From contig JAUBSN010000046.1 in the NCBI GenBank assembly GCA_036704825.1, positions 1-64,000 of the forward strand: a DNA stretch of 64,000 bases, given 5' to 3'. This DNA comes from Microcoleus sp036704825 (GTDB taxonomy: Bacteria; Cyanobacteriota; Cyanobacteriia; Cyanobacteriales; Microcoleaceae). Shown one piece after another: positions 27,144 to 35,092 of this stretch (position 1 is the stretch's first letter; each line of letters starts with the position of its first letter). A model generated the notes under the pieces. That model did not search any database. It worked only from the letters and a program-made list of their open reading frames with translations, and was not told the origin of the DNA. The translations under genes and the position numbers were made by a program.

Positions 27144-28118
27144 ATGATGATTTCTGTTGTGATACCCACCTACAACCGCGAGCAACCTCTTCGAGAGACA
27201 TTGGCTGATGCGATTCGGCAAAATTACCCGAATTTTGAAGTGCTGGTAATCGATCAAACTCGCACCCACGAATCGGAAACTCAAGTTTATTTAGAGGAAT
27301 TGGCAAATGCTGGCAAAATTCGCTGGTTTAGAGTAGATTGGGCGAGTTTGCCTGCTGCTCGAAATTATGCAGTGCGGCGCGCCGTTGGAGATATTATTTT
27401 ATTTATTGATGATGATGTCCAGTTGCCAGATGGTTTTTTGGCGGCTCACGCTGACAACTATTTAGAAAAACCCGATGTGGGATGTGTGGCGGGCAGGGTT
27501 TTTGACAGAATGAAATTGGATTTTTCTGGAGGTGATTTGGCTATCGAATATTTGCCAAGAGAAGCGATGGATGTCGCGATTGCCTGGTATTTTATCGATT
27601 TGGTGCATACAGTCAAACCGCAGCAGGTGCTATCGGCTAGAGGTTGCAATATGTCATTTCGCAGGCAGGTTTTTGCCGAATGGGGGCTGAGGTTTGACGA
27701 GCGGTTTGCAGGGAGTGCGGTGCGGGAGGAGTCGGATTTTTGTTTGAGATTGCGATCGACTGGCATGAAAATTTGGTACGATCCTAATGCGTGTTTAGTT
27801 CACTTGGGGGAAGAGAGCGGCGGATGTCACGATGTCAGTACGCGATCGATCGAATACCAAGTCACATTTTATCACAACCATTTCCTCATGGGATTGAAAA
27901 ATTTAACAGCCCTTGAATGCCTGCGATTTTTTTCCAAACTCTTTGACTGCCACGTTTTGGGAAATCCACCTTGTTATAAAAGCGGCTCACCCATTAAAAT
28001 TATAACTAGATTTGCTTTTTATATCCTGGGTTTTCTCAGTGCTATAAATACAGTAATTCAATCTCTGTGGAATGATGGACAAAGTTACAGCCATCAAGAC
28101 AAGATTAACGCCCAATAA
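27144..28118 (+). CDS. GT2-family glycosyltransferase
   Basis: A 324-residue GT-A-fold enzyme. ISVVIPTYNREQPLRETLADAI is the nucleotide-binding start, FIDDDVQLPDG the metal-binding DxD, and ARGCNMSFRRQVF then REESDFCLRLRSTGMKIWYD holds the catalytic-base region ED-like motif. It probably makes a glycosidic bond on a lipid or polysaccharide intermediate in the cytosol. It follows the GT39-like gene by 18 bases and its end overlaps the open frame of the next GT4 gene, so the three are probably one operon. Confidence 0.88.
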   Translation: MMISVVIPTYNREQPLRETLADAIRQNYPNFEVLVIDQTRTHESETQVYLEELANAGKIRWFRVDWASLPAARNYAVRRAVGDIILFIDDDVQLPDGFLAAHADNYLEKPDVGCVAGRVFDRMKLDFSGGDLAIEYLPREAMDVAIAWYFIDLVHTVKPQQVLSARGCNMSFRRQVFAEWGLRFDERFAGSAVREESDFCLRLRSTGMKIWYDPNACLVHLGEESGGCHDVSTRSIEYQVTFYHNHFLMGLKNLTALECLRFFSKLFDCHVLGNPPCYKSGSPIKIITRFAFYILGFLSAINTVIQSLWNDGQSYSHQDKINAQ

Positions 28119-28149
28119 TGACCTATTCCCAATTCGCCCTTTCCAATCA

Positions 28150-29319
28150 ATGAGAATTCTCGTGGCCAGTCACACCTATATTGTGGACATTAATCGGGAA
28201 AAATTCAAGATATTAGCCAACCTAGAACCCGATATTGAAGTAACTGTTGTAGTGCCGAAGCGTTGGAAACCAGGAGGCGTACAAAATAAAATTATAGAAA
28301 CGCAATTATATCAAAAAGGTTCATTTCAAGTAGTCCCAGTCTCCAACTTTAGTCAAAACAATCAAGGATTGCTAACATTTGGCACAGATTTAATAGAAGT
28401 TTTGCAGAAAATTAAACCGCAGATCATTCAAGTTGAACAAGGTTCAAAATCTATCGCTTGCGCTCAGTTAATCTTACTAAATAAACTGCTAAGACTGCAA
28501 GCAAAAAATATATTATTTACGTGGTGGAATCTGCCTTATCAATTGAATTGGCCGATTTCAGTATTAGAAAATTACAATCTTCAGCACACCGACGGAATTA
28601 TTGCAGGCAACCTAGATGGAGCTAAAATTTTGCGGCAGCGGGGCTATCAAGGTGCGGTAAAAGTAATGCCACAACTCGGAGTAGATGAAACTTTGTTTCG
28701 CCGCACTGGTAAAGATGCTGATTTATCGCGCCGATTCGGCATTCAACCTACCGATTTTGTGGTAGGATTTGTAGGGCGATTTGTCGAAGAAAAAGGATTG
28801 TTGACTTTAGCTGAGGCCTTGGCAGGGTTGAAAAAAATTCCTTGGAAGTGGCTGTTAGTAGGACAAGGAATTTTGCGGACGAACCTCGCCCAAAAATGTA
28901 TTGAATGGGGAATCAGCGACCGAATAATTTGGGTAGAAAGCGTTTCCCACGCAGAAATACCCCCCTACATTAACTTAATGAACTGTTTGGTATTGCCTTC
29001 GCAAACCAGCTATAAATTCAAAACTTTGACCGCTGTGGGCTGGAAAGAACAATTCGGTCACGTTTTAATCGAAGCGATGGCCTGTCAAATTCCGGTTATC
29101 GGTTCCGACTGCGGGGAAATTCCCCACGTCGTCGGCGATGCGGGGTTAATATTCCCCGAGGGAAATGCAGGGGTTTTGCGCGAGTGTTTGCAGCAATTGA
29201 TGGAGGGGCGGGAGTTGGCTGCTGATTTGGGCGATCGGGGTTATCGTAGAGCTATGAGCAATTATACCAATAAAGCTTTAGCTGAGCAGTTGTTGGAATT
29301 TTACAAAGAATTGTTGTAA
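28150..29319 (+). CDS. GT4-family glycosyltransferase
   Basis: A 389-residue GT-B enzyme. MRILVASHTYIVDINREKF starts the acceptor domain; VVGFVGRFVEEKGLLTLAEAL starts the donor domain; FGHVLIEAMACQIPVIGSDCGEIP has the paired-Glu retaining motif. I choose the ATG at 28150 rather than an upstream one at 28072, because the upstream 26 residues overlap the GT2 gene and look unlike the family. Donor and acceptor are unknown; it is part of the same transcription unit as the two preceding genes. Confidence 0.87.
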   Translation: MRILVASHTYIVDINREKFKILANLEPDIEVTVVVPKRWKPGGVQNKIIETQLYQKGSFQVVPVSNFSQNNQGLLTFGTDLIEVLQKIKPQIIQVEQGSKSIACAQLILLNKLLRLQAKNILFTWWNLPYQLNWPISVLENYNLQHTDGIIAGNLDGAKILRQRGYQGAVKVMPQLGVDETLFRRTGKDADLSRRFGIQPTDFVVGFVGRFVEEKGLLTLAEALAGLKKIPWKWLLVGQGILRTNLAQKCIEWGISDRIIWVESVSHAEIPPYINLMNCLVLPSQTSYKFKTLTAVGWKEQFGHVLIEAMACQIPVIGSDCGEIPHVVGDAGLIFPEGNAGVLRECLQQLMEGRELAADLGDRGYRRAMSNYTNKALAEQLLEFYKELL

Positions 29320-29361
29320 CTTGTAGCAGTATAATGCAAGTGTTAAATAAAGCTGTAGTAA

Positions 29362-29709
29362 ATGTCTATTCCTTCCGACATACGACCTTTGGTTGACGAA
29401 CTCTACCAGCTACTAGACGATACCGAACGCCAAGCAACGCTGGGACTTTTTGCACTTAGAACAGCAATGTCTCTTTTTCCCGAAAATGAAATACTGATGC
29501 AATACTTTTCTTCGATCACCAATTTTCAATTCTGCGTAGCAGGTACTCGCTTACAAGCAGAGCACATTGTGGGCAATATATTGCTGGATGGTGTGCCCGA
29601 CGAAGATGTTCAAAAAGCAACAGATTTTTTAGCAGCCTTGCTAAATATGGCTCCCGAATCTAAAATTATGATAGACCAAGTAGTTGAGAGATTAGAAGTA
29701 TTGCCATGA
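29362..29709 (+). CDS. Small helical protein, unknown function
   Basis: A 115-residue acidic, helix-rich protein (IRPLVDELYQLLDDTERQAT; KATDFLAALLNMAPESKIMI) with no signal peptide or membrane segment. I do not recognise the family. Its stop codon overlaps the start of the next small gene in ATGA, so the two are translationally coupled. They sit between glycosyltransferase genes on the same strand. Confidence 0.6.
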   Translation: MSIPSDIRPLVDELYQLLDDTERQATLGLFALRTAMSLFPENEILMQYFSSITNFQFCVAGTRLQAEHIVGNILLDGVPDEDVQKATDFLAALLNMAPESKIMIDQVVERLEVLP

Positions 29710-29885
29710 AACAATTACCAGATGAAAGCCAACTCCTGGAAATCCTTGAAATTGTGAAAGCCGCGGAAGCAAAAGCCGGTGAAATGTATGAATTTTCTAA
29801 GACAATGGCTCACAATACCCAAATTACAGCCACAAAGAGAGAGGAAGCTGAACAGCTAGACGGGCAAACTTTTCCAGATAATTAA
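29706..29885 (+). CDS. 59-residue protein coupled to the preceding gene
   Basis: The ATG overlaps the previous stop as ATGA and the frame runs 59 codons: MKQLPDESQLLEILEIVKAA at the start, then AEAKAGEMYEFSKTMAHNTQ, ending in a hydrophilic tail. It is predicted largely helical with charged faces and has no hydrophobic anchor. No family is recognised. Coupling and similar composition suggest it partners the 115-residue protein, perhaps as a two-subunit complex; a toxin-antitoxin role is possible but unsupported. Confidence 0.55.
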   Translation: MKQLPDESQLLEILEIVKAAEAKAGEMYEFSKTMAHNTQITATKREEAEQLDGQTFPDN

Positions 29886-29932
29886 ATTTTTAATGGGAGA
29901 TGTTGGTATGTGGATTTAAATAACTATCCCTG

Positions 29933-31108
29933 ATGCGGATTCTTCAAATTATACCCTCAATTTCCCTCGTCTACGGCGGGCCAAGTCAAATGGTACTGGG
30001 ACTTTCTGCGGCCCTCGCTTCCCAAGGCATCGATGTGACAATTATCACCACAGATTCTAACGGAGATATCGGTCAAGTTCCCTTAGATGTCCCGTTAAAT
30101 CAACCAATCAAACAAAACGGTTATCAGATTATTTATTTTCGCTGTTCTCCGTTTCGTAGATATAAGTTTTCTCTCTCGTTATTGCAGTGGTTGAATGCAA
30201 ATGCACAACAATTTGACCTCGCCCACATTCACGCTTTATTCTCGCCAGTAACTACCTTTGCTGCCACAATTGCTAGATGTCACCGCTTACCGTATATTAT
30301 CCGTCCCTGCGGTATGCTTGACCCCGCAGACTTGCAGAAAAAAAAGCGCTTGAAACAAATTTATGCAGCAGTTTTAGAACGCCCTAATTTAGCAGGCGCA
30401 GCCGCAATTCATTTCACAAGTAAAGAAGAGGCTAAAATCTCAGAAAGATTTGGCTTGGGCAGCACAGGCAAGATGCCTGTGCCACGGGATTTGGTGATTC
30501 CATTGGGGGTGACAGGTTTGTTTCCTAAGAGATTGCCGGAATCTCAAGTGCCAATCATCTTATTTATGTCGCGAATTGAACCTAAAAAAGGGCTTGATTT
30601 GTTAATTCCAGCATTAGAAAGTATTTTGGCATCGGGCATAGAGTTTCACTTTATTTTAGCTGGTTCAAATCCCCAAGATGCTAATTATGAAAGACAAATT
30701 AAAGTGCAAATTCATAATTCAAGCTTAGCAAAATACACAACAATAACTGGTTTTGTGAGCGGTGATTTAAAAGTTGAACTGTTGACAAAAGCAGACTTAT
30801 TTGTATTGCCTTCTTATTACGAAAATTTTGGCATTGCTGTAGCAGAAGCGATGACCGCCGGTGTACCTGTCGCCATTTCCGATCGCATACATATTGCGGA
30901 AGACATACAGCAAGCAGAAGCTGGTTGGGTGGGGCCTTTGGAAGTAGGGGCGATCGCCAATTCAATCAAATCAGCACTTCTGAACCCACAGGAGCGCAAG
31001 CGGCGGGGATTGAATGGCAAAGAGTATGCGAAAAAGTATTATAACTGGGAGGCGATCGCCCAACAAACGATCGATGCTTACCTGCAGATTTTGTCGTCTA
31101 CTAATTAA
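29933..31108 (+). CDS. GT4-family glycosyltransferase with repeat-derived insert
   Basis: A 391-residue GT-B enzyme: MRILQIIPSISLVYGGPSQMV has the N-terminal Gly-rich loop, HIHALFSP and IRPCGMLDP are common in polysaccharide GT4 enzymes, ILFMSRIEPKKGLDLLIPAL starts the donor domain and ENFGIAVAEAMTAGVPVAIS carries the retaining-Glu pair. Residues about 177-186 (GSTGKMPVPR) are encoded by an ACAGGCAAGATGCCTGTGCC palindrome inserted in the loop before DLVIPLGV. The gene closes the glycosyltransferase island. Confidence 0.87.
   Translation: MRILQIIPSISLVYGGPSQMVLGLSAALASQGIDVTIITTDSNGDIGQVPLDVPLNQPIKQNGYQIIYFRCSPFRRYKFSLSLLQWLNANAQQFDLAHIHALFSPVTTFAATIARCHRLPYIIRPCGMLDPADLQKKKRLKQIYAAVLERPNLAGAAAIHFTSKEEAKISERFGLGSTGKMPVPRDLVIPLGVTGLFPKRLPESQVPIILFMSRIEPKKGLDLLIPALESILASGIEFHFILAGSNPQDANYERQIKVQIHNSSLAKYTTITGFVSGDLKVELLTKADLFVLPSYYENFGIAVAEAMTAGVPVAISDRIHIAEDIQQAEAGWVGPLEVGAIANSIKSALLNPQERKRRGLNGKEYAKKYYNWEAIAQQTIDAYLQILSSTN
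30459..30487. repeat. ACAGGCAAGATGCCTGT palindrome inside a GT4 gene
   Basis: The core is the same as at 16533-16552 (AACAGGCAAGATGCCTGTTC) and related to 6110-6132, 36154-36230 and about 39545-39650. Here it is read in frame as TGKMPVP. Confidence 0.75.
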
Positions 31109-31120
31109 TGCCACAGCCGT

Positions 31121-33103
31121 TTACCTTCTGCTTCTTCTCCTGCTGCGAGTTCTTGTGCTGCTGCTATCAGAATTTGCAGGCGAGATTTTTTCAACGTTGC
31201 TATTGCTTTTAACATCAGTAGACTCAGAGTTTGAGGTAGCAGTCGCGGATTTTCTTCTAATTATAATCGGAACATTCACAGAGCTACCGCAGGGGCGGCC
31301 GAAGGAGTCTATCTTCCTTCGATAATCGCAGATTGCCGCCTCTGCAATCGGTTCTTGACAATCATTAATAAAGCTTTGTGCTAATTTGTAATTATTTCCG
31401 TCTCCCTGCTTTAAGAAAAGTTCTCCAGCTTGGTTAAAATCTGCTACTGCTTTCGATTTGGTTCCCAACATACAGCGAATAGCACCTCGTTCCAAATAAG
31501 CCAAACCATAATTAGGATTAACGCGAATAGCTTGTTCGTAATCTCCGATCGCCTTTTGTTTGTTTCCCAATTCATAGTATGCTTGACCGCGACCGAAATA
31601 AGCTTCTGCCAAGTTAGGATTAAATTGTAGCGCTCGATCGTAATTGTAAATTGCTTGCTGCTTGTTTCCCTGTTGGCCAGTAGCAATTCCCAATCCGAGG
31701 TAAGCTTGAGGTATGTTCGGATTCAGCGCTAAAGCCTGAGTAAAATTGGCGATCGCCCCCGGAACATCTCCCTTTTGAACTTTCAAAGAACCTTGGTTGC
31801 TGAAATTTGCCGCTTTTTGAGCGATCGCCACTCTTTGACTAATAACAGCACGATTAGCGCGGTAATTAGATAACTTATTTTGAGCTAAATTATAAACAGG
31901 TGTATGTGAATCGATCGCTTCTAAAAGTGCGATCGCCTGTTGCCATTTACTTTGCGACTGATGCCACACTTCTATCGGATGAGGCGGTTTTTGCACAACC
32001 ACAGCAGCTTCCACCGCCAATTGTTGAGCTTTTTCTAGACTTTCTGCGGCCTGTAAATTTTGCCCTACAGGAACCAATATCGGGCGCAGTTTCAGCAAAT
32101 CAGCTCTAGCTTGCTGATACCCAAAGCCGGGGAAGTTAGGAATTTTTTCTAAATTGGCGATCGTTTCTTTAAGTCGTTTATCGAAACTTCTGAGCAGATT
32201 GACATCGGTGGCTTTCCCTGCATTCTGCGTTTCAACTGCCAGTATTTTCGCTTGGTTCAGCGTTTCATTTCCCGATCGTATAAAGGCGATCGTCCCTGCA
32301 CCTGTCCCCAACACCAAAACCCCTAAACCTGCTAATAAAGCTGCGGGTATTTTGCGACTTCGCAAATTATTATTAACTTGATTGTTAATTCGTGATGGCT
32401 GTACCCTTCGAGTCTGACGAGACTGTTCCGCTTCCGGTTCTGAATCCACCTCCAAATCCCAAGCAGGCAACTGCAAATCATCTGCTGCTGTGACCGCTGT
32501 CAAATCCCTACTAATGGGAGCAATATTATTGCTATTTCCGCTGTGATACTTGTCAACAAAACTCTGCAATCCTGCCTCATATCCTTGTCCTACCGCCTGA
32601 AATCTCCACTGTCCATTCTTTTTATACAAACGACCAAATTCTACAGCAGTCTCTCGCGAAAAATTCTCTTTTAATTCATAGCGAACCAGTTCGCTTCCCG
32701 TATCCAAATTGGTAATTTTGATAAAAGCATTTTTGAGCTCGCTAAAATTGGCTTTAATTTTATCTGCTTCGTGAATAGTGACCGCAAAAGTTATTTCTTC
32801 AATTTCAGGATTTATTTTCTCTAAAATAATGCCGTAAATAGTCTTATTCTTTTGACCTCGGTTGTTTTTGTCAGGAATCGATTGCAATACCGAACCGTCA
32901 CAGGATTGCAGATTATTGTAAAAGATAAAATATTTATTGTTAGGTAGTTTGCCGTCCGCACCTAGCATAAAGGCAGAGACATCAATCTCGTAGCTTTGTC
33001 CTGCCTCTGTCACCTGCCAACCGAGGGCGATCGCCATTTTTTTCAAACCGGGCGCTTCTTTAGAGATATTAAATCTCTCACCCTTACTTAATTGCATTGC
33101 CAT
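31121..33103 (-). CDS. TerD-domain, single-span membrane protein with TPR repeats
   Basis: A 660-residue fusion. Residues 1-190 are a TerD/CABP-type calcium-binding domain (MQLSKGERFNISKEAPGLKK; GQSYEIDVSAFMLGADGK; ENFSRETAVEFGRLYKKNGQ). A hydrophilic linker leads to one membrane helix near 262-283 (IPAALLAGLGVLVLGTGAGT). A helical region and about three to four TPR repeats follow (PGAIANFTQALALNPNIPQA; KQQAIYNYDRALQFNPNLAE; KQKAIGDYEQAIRVNPNYGL). The tail is Ser/Arg-rich. TerD proteins are linked to stress responses including tellurite; fusion to TPRs suggests a membrane stress scaffold. No other ter genes are present. A truncated tandem copy of the TerD half lies upstream. Confidence 0.82.
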   Translation of the reverse strand: MAMQLSKGERFNISKEAPGLKKMAIALGWQVTEAGQSYEIDVSAFMLGADGKLPNNKYFIFYNNLQSCDGSVLQSIPDKNNRGQKNKTIYGIILEKINPEIEEITFAVTIHEADKIKANFSELKNAFIKITNLDTGSELVRYELKENFSRETAVEFGRLYKKNGQWRFQAVGQGYEAGLQSFVDKYHSGNSNNIAPISRDLTAVTAADDLQLPAWDLEVDSEPEAEQSRQTRRVQPSRINNQVNNNLRSRKIPAALLAGLGVLVLGTGAGTIAFIRSGNETLNQAKILAVETQNAGKATDVNLLRSFDKRLKETIANLEKIPNFPGFGYQQARADLLKLRPILVPVGQNLQAAESLEKAQQLAVEAAVVVQKPPHPIEVWHQSQSKWQQAIALLEAIDSHTPVYNLAQNKLSNYRANRAVISQRVAIAQKAANFSNQGSLKVQKGDVPGAIANFTQALALNPNIPQAYLGLGIATGQQGNKQQAIYNYDRALQFNPNLAEAYFGRGQAYYELGNKQKAIGDYEQAIRVNPNYGLAYLERGAIRCMLGTKSKAVADFNQAGELFLKQGDGNNYKLAQSFINDCQEPIAEAAICDYRRKIDSFGRPCGSSVNVPIIIRRKSATATSNSESTDVKSNSNVEKISPANSDSSSTRTRSRRRSRR

Positions 33104-33279
33104 CTGCTTATTTGTTAAACATCAAACTTTATAGTGTTCATGTTAATATTAAGTCGCCGGATATTTTTTGATATTCAATAAAACTTAATATTTGGCTTTT
33201 AATAGGGGGCTTGATTAAAAATATGTGCTGTCTGTATCTGAAATTTATTGAGATTTACTTAAGTACAATTACGTAATTA

Positions 33280-33389
33280 AAAACCGGGCTTTATGCCCAA
33301 ACCGATTTCTACAATTGAACTTAATTTGACATTAGTTTAGAGCATTTTCAGAACTAAGTAGCAAGGTAACAAAGTTACCAAAAGCTCCA
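33280..33389 (-). pseudogene. Duplicated 3' remnant of the DUF4359 gene
   Basis: Bases from about 33342 to 33389 (GAGCATTTTCAGAACTAAG ... ACCAAAAGCTCCA) repeat the last ~16 codons of the DUF4359 gene at 34443-34500, preceded by a decayed copy of its AAACCGGGCTTT terminator hairpin. It is a by-product of the tandem duplication and cannot encode a protein by itself. Confidence 0.8.
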
Positions 33390-33417
33390 GACGAGACTGT
33401 TCCGCTTTCGGTTCTGA

Positions 33418-33558
33418 CAAGCGAATTTCTTGATGGTACCCGCCACGTGATTTATCCGTGGAATCAATCCAAAATCTCAAATCTAAAATCCTCAAGAAAG
33501 AGCTTTTATCCCTGGGGTCAATCTAAAATCTAAAATCTAAAATCGCGCAATCGATTGA
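33418..33558 (-). mobile_element. 140-bp TTCGATT/GAAATTCGCTTG element, copy C
   Basis: Read on the minus strand it begins ATCGATTGCGCGATTTTAG, contains three TTAGATT units, the hairpin CCACGGATAAATCACGTGG, GGCGGGTACCA and ends GAAATTCGCTTG. It is bounded by TGA (33415-33417) and TGA (33556-33558) on the plus strand. The paralogous segment in the TerD-TPR gene (about 32437-32447, GGTTCTGAATCCACC) lacks it, giving an empty site with one TGA. Confidence 0.8.
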
Positions 33559-33648
33559 CTCCACCTCCAACTCCCCAGCCGGAAACTGCAAATCATCGGC
33601 AGTTCCCGCTGCCAACTCGTCAGGAATTTGAGCAATATTATTACTATT

Positions 33649-34215
33649 TTAGCTGCAATACTTGTCAACAAAACTCTGCAATCCTGCCTGATATCCTGCT
33701 CCTACCGCTTGAAACCTCCACTCTCCATTCTTTCTATACAAACGACCAAATTCTACAGCAGTCTCTCGCGAAAAATTCTCTTTTAATTCATACCGAACCA
33801 GTTCGCTTTTTGTCTCCAAATTGCTAATTTTGATAAAAGCATTTTTGATATTCCTAAAATTTGCATTGATTTTATCAGCTTCGTGAATAGTGACAACAAA
33901 AGTTATTTCCTCAATTTCAGGATTAACTCTTTCTAAGATGACGCCGTAAATCGTCTTATGTTCTTGACTGAGGTTGTTTTTTTCAGGAATCGATTGCAGT
34001 ACCGAACTGTCAAAAGATTGCAGATTATTGTAAAAGATCAAATATTTATCGTTAGGTATTTTGCCGTCAGCACCCAGCATAAAGGCAGAGACATCTATCT
34101 CGTAGCTTTGTCCTGCCTCTGTCACCTGCCAACCCAGGGCGATCGCCATTTTTTTTATACCAGGCGCTTCTTGAGAGATATTAAATCTTTCACCCTTACT
34201 TAATTGCATTGCCAT
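33649..34215 (-). CDS. TerD-domain protein, truncated tandem copy
   Basis: A 188-residue protein matching the TerD half of the 31121-33103 gene at roughly 160 of 188 positions. A stop (AGC-TAA against AGC-GGA in the parent) ends it just after SFVDKY; the following linker sequence continues recognisably to a repeat insertion and then the duplication junction. A bare TerD domain is a normal family length, so it may still work as a soluble protein, but it has lost the membrane helix and TPRs. Upstream sequence is also duplicated, so it likely keeps the same promoter. Confidence 0.75.
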   Translation of the reverse strand: MAMQLSKGERFNISQEAPGIKKMAIALGWQVTEAGQSYEIDVSAFMLGADGKIPNDKYLIFYNNLQSFDSSVLQSIPEKNNLSQEHKTIYGVILERVNPEIEEITFVVTIHEADKINANFRNIKNAFIKISNLETKSELVRYELKENFSRETAVEFGRLYRKNGEWRFQAVGAGYQAGLQSFVDKYCS

Positions 34216-34388
34216 CTGCTTATTTGTTAAACCTAAAACTTTATAGTGCTCATGTTAATATTAAGTGGCACAATAACTTTTCTTCTTTAATAAAACTTAA
34301 TATTTGGTCTCTAATAGCGGGGTTGATTAAAAATATGTGCTGCCTGTATCCGAATTTATTGAAATTTACTCCTAGAGAATTACCTAAG

Positions 34389-34421
34389 CAAAAACCGGGC
34401 TTTCTACAAAACCCGGTTTCT
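34389..34421 (-). terminator. Probable terminator of the DUF4359 gene
   Basis: On the minus strand GAAACCGGGTTTTG pairs with AAAGCCCGGTTTTT and ends in a T-run, 22 bases beyond the stop. Confidence 0.55.
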
Positions 34422-34442
34422 ACAATTGAACTTAATTTTACT

Positions 34443-34868
34443 CTAGTTTTGAGCATTTTCAGAACTAGGCGGCAGCGTCACAAAATTACCAAAAGCTCCA
34501 ACCGTTTGATAGCTTTTTTTACCTAATTCAGTTGTGTAAATACTGATCACACCTAAATTTTGACGCTGCGTTGTATTGTCGAGCAAGCTTTCGATCGTGT
34601 CCCGCTGCGAAGTCAGCAAATTCTTGCAACTGCCGATCAAAGTATCTGTAATGCCGCTCAAAGCTTTCGGAACGCGAGAATCCTTGCACACAGTGTTTTC
34701 CAATTCGGTTTGGAGCACGCCGGAAGCATAAGTTAGGTATTTGTCTCTCCCAGGATTTGTAAATGCCATGCCGGCGACCAGAAGAGTCAGGGCGATCGCG
34801 ACTTTTCCCACATTGCCGAAAAAATTAGAAGTTGACTTGTTAGTATTCATTGGTTTATCAATAATCAT
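34443..34868 (-). CDS. DUF4359-type small secreted or anchored protein
   Basis: A 141-residue protein resembling cyanobacterial DUF4359 proteins: one N-terminal hydrophobic helix (VGKVAIALTLLVAGMAFTNP), then the DKYLTYASGVLQTELENTVC block. Paired Cys residues (ENTVCKDS and LIGSCKNLL) could form a disulfide outside the cytoplasm. ISIYTTELGKKSYQTVGAFGNF closes the domain. Function is unknown. It lies immediately upstream of the TerD genes on the same strand, with a terminator between. A GAGGAGGTG-containing leader with a CCTCC/GGAGG hairpin lies at 34912-34950. Confidence 0.7.
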   Translation of the reverse strand: MIIDKPMNTNKSTSNFFGNVGKVAIALTLLVAGMAFTNPGRDKYLTYASGVLQTELENTVCKDSRVPKALSGITDTLIGSCKNLLTSQRDTIESLLDNTTQRQNLGVISIYTTELGKKSYQTVGAFGNFVTLPPSSENAQN

Positions 34869-35092
34869 TTTTTTAGCCCCGTTGATTTATAAGCTTCTCT
34901 TGATTTAAACTACACCTCCTCAGAAACAGATTTCCGAAAGGAGGGGACAGTTTTTAGATTGGAGGCCAGTTGCGAGTAAGTCTCTCACTGGTTTACCTTC
35001 CTTTTACGTCTCCCCCTCCCTCAAATCCGGTAAATCTTCAACAAAATATTTAGCTGGTTCCCAGGCACAGCCTGGGGACGAGGAATTTAAAC
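34869..35092. other. Leader region between DUF4359 and M48 genes
   Basis: CCTCCTCAG at about 34915 and CGAAAGGAGGGG at about 34936 can pair, giving a hairpin some 50-80 bases upstream of the DUF4359 start. A GGTTCCCAGGC/GCCTGGGGAC palindrome lies at about 35056-35079. Nothing else is seen. Confidence 0.4.

Larger units (their letters stand above)
32416..34500. repeat. Direct tandem duplication (two ~1-kb units)
   Basis: Unit 1 is 32416-33389 and unit 2 is 33390-34500. Each runs from GACGAGACTGTTCCGC inside the TerD-TPR gene, through the TerD 5' half and its upstream region, to AAAAGCTCCA within the 3' end of the DUF4359 gene. The junction at 33389/33390 joins the DUF4359 tail fragment directly to internal TerD-TPR sequence. 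Unit 2 is longer mainly because of a repeat element inserted at 33418-33558. Confidence 0.88.

Noticed and set aside
29362..29885. Toxin-antitoxin pair
   Set aside because: The sizes and ATGA overlap fit, but neither protein shows a known toxin or antitoxin motif.
31121..34215. Tellurite-resistance island
   Set aside because: Only TerD-domain genes are present; terB, terC and other ter genes are absent.
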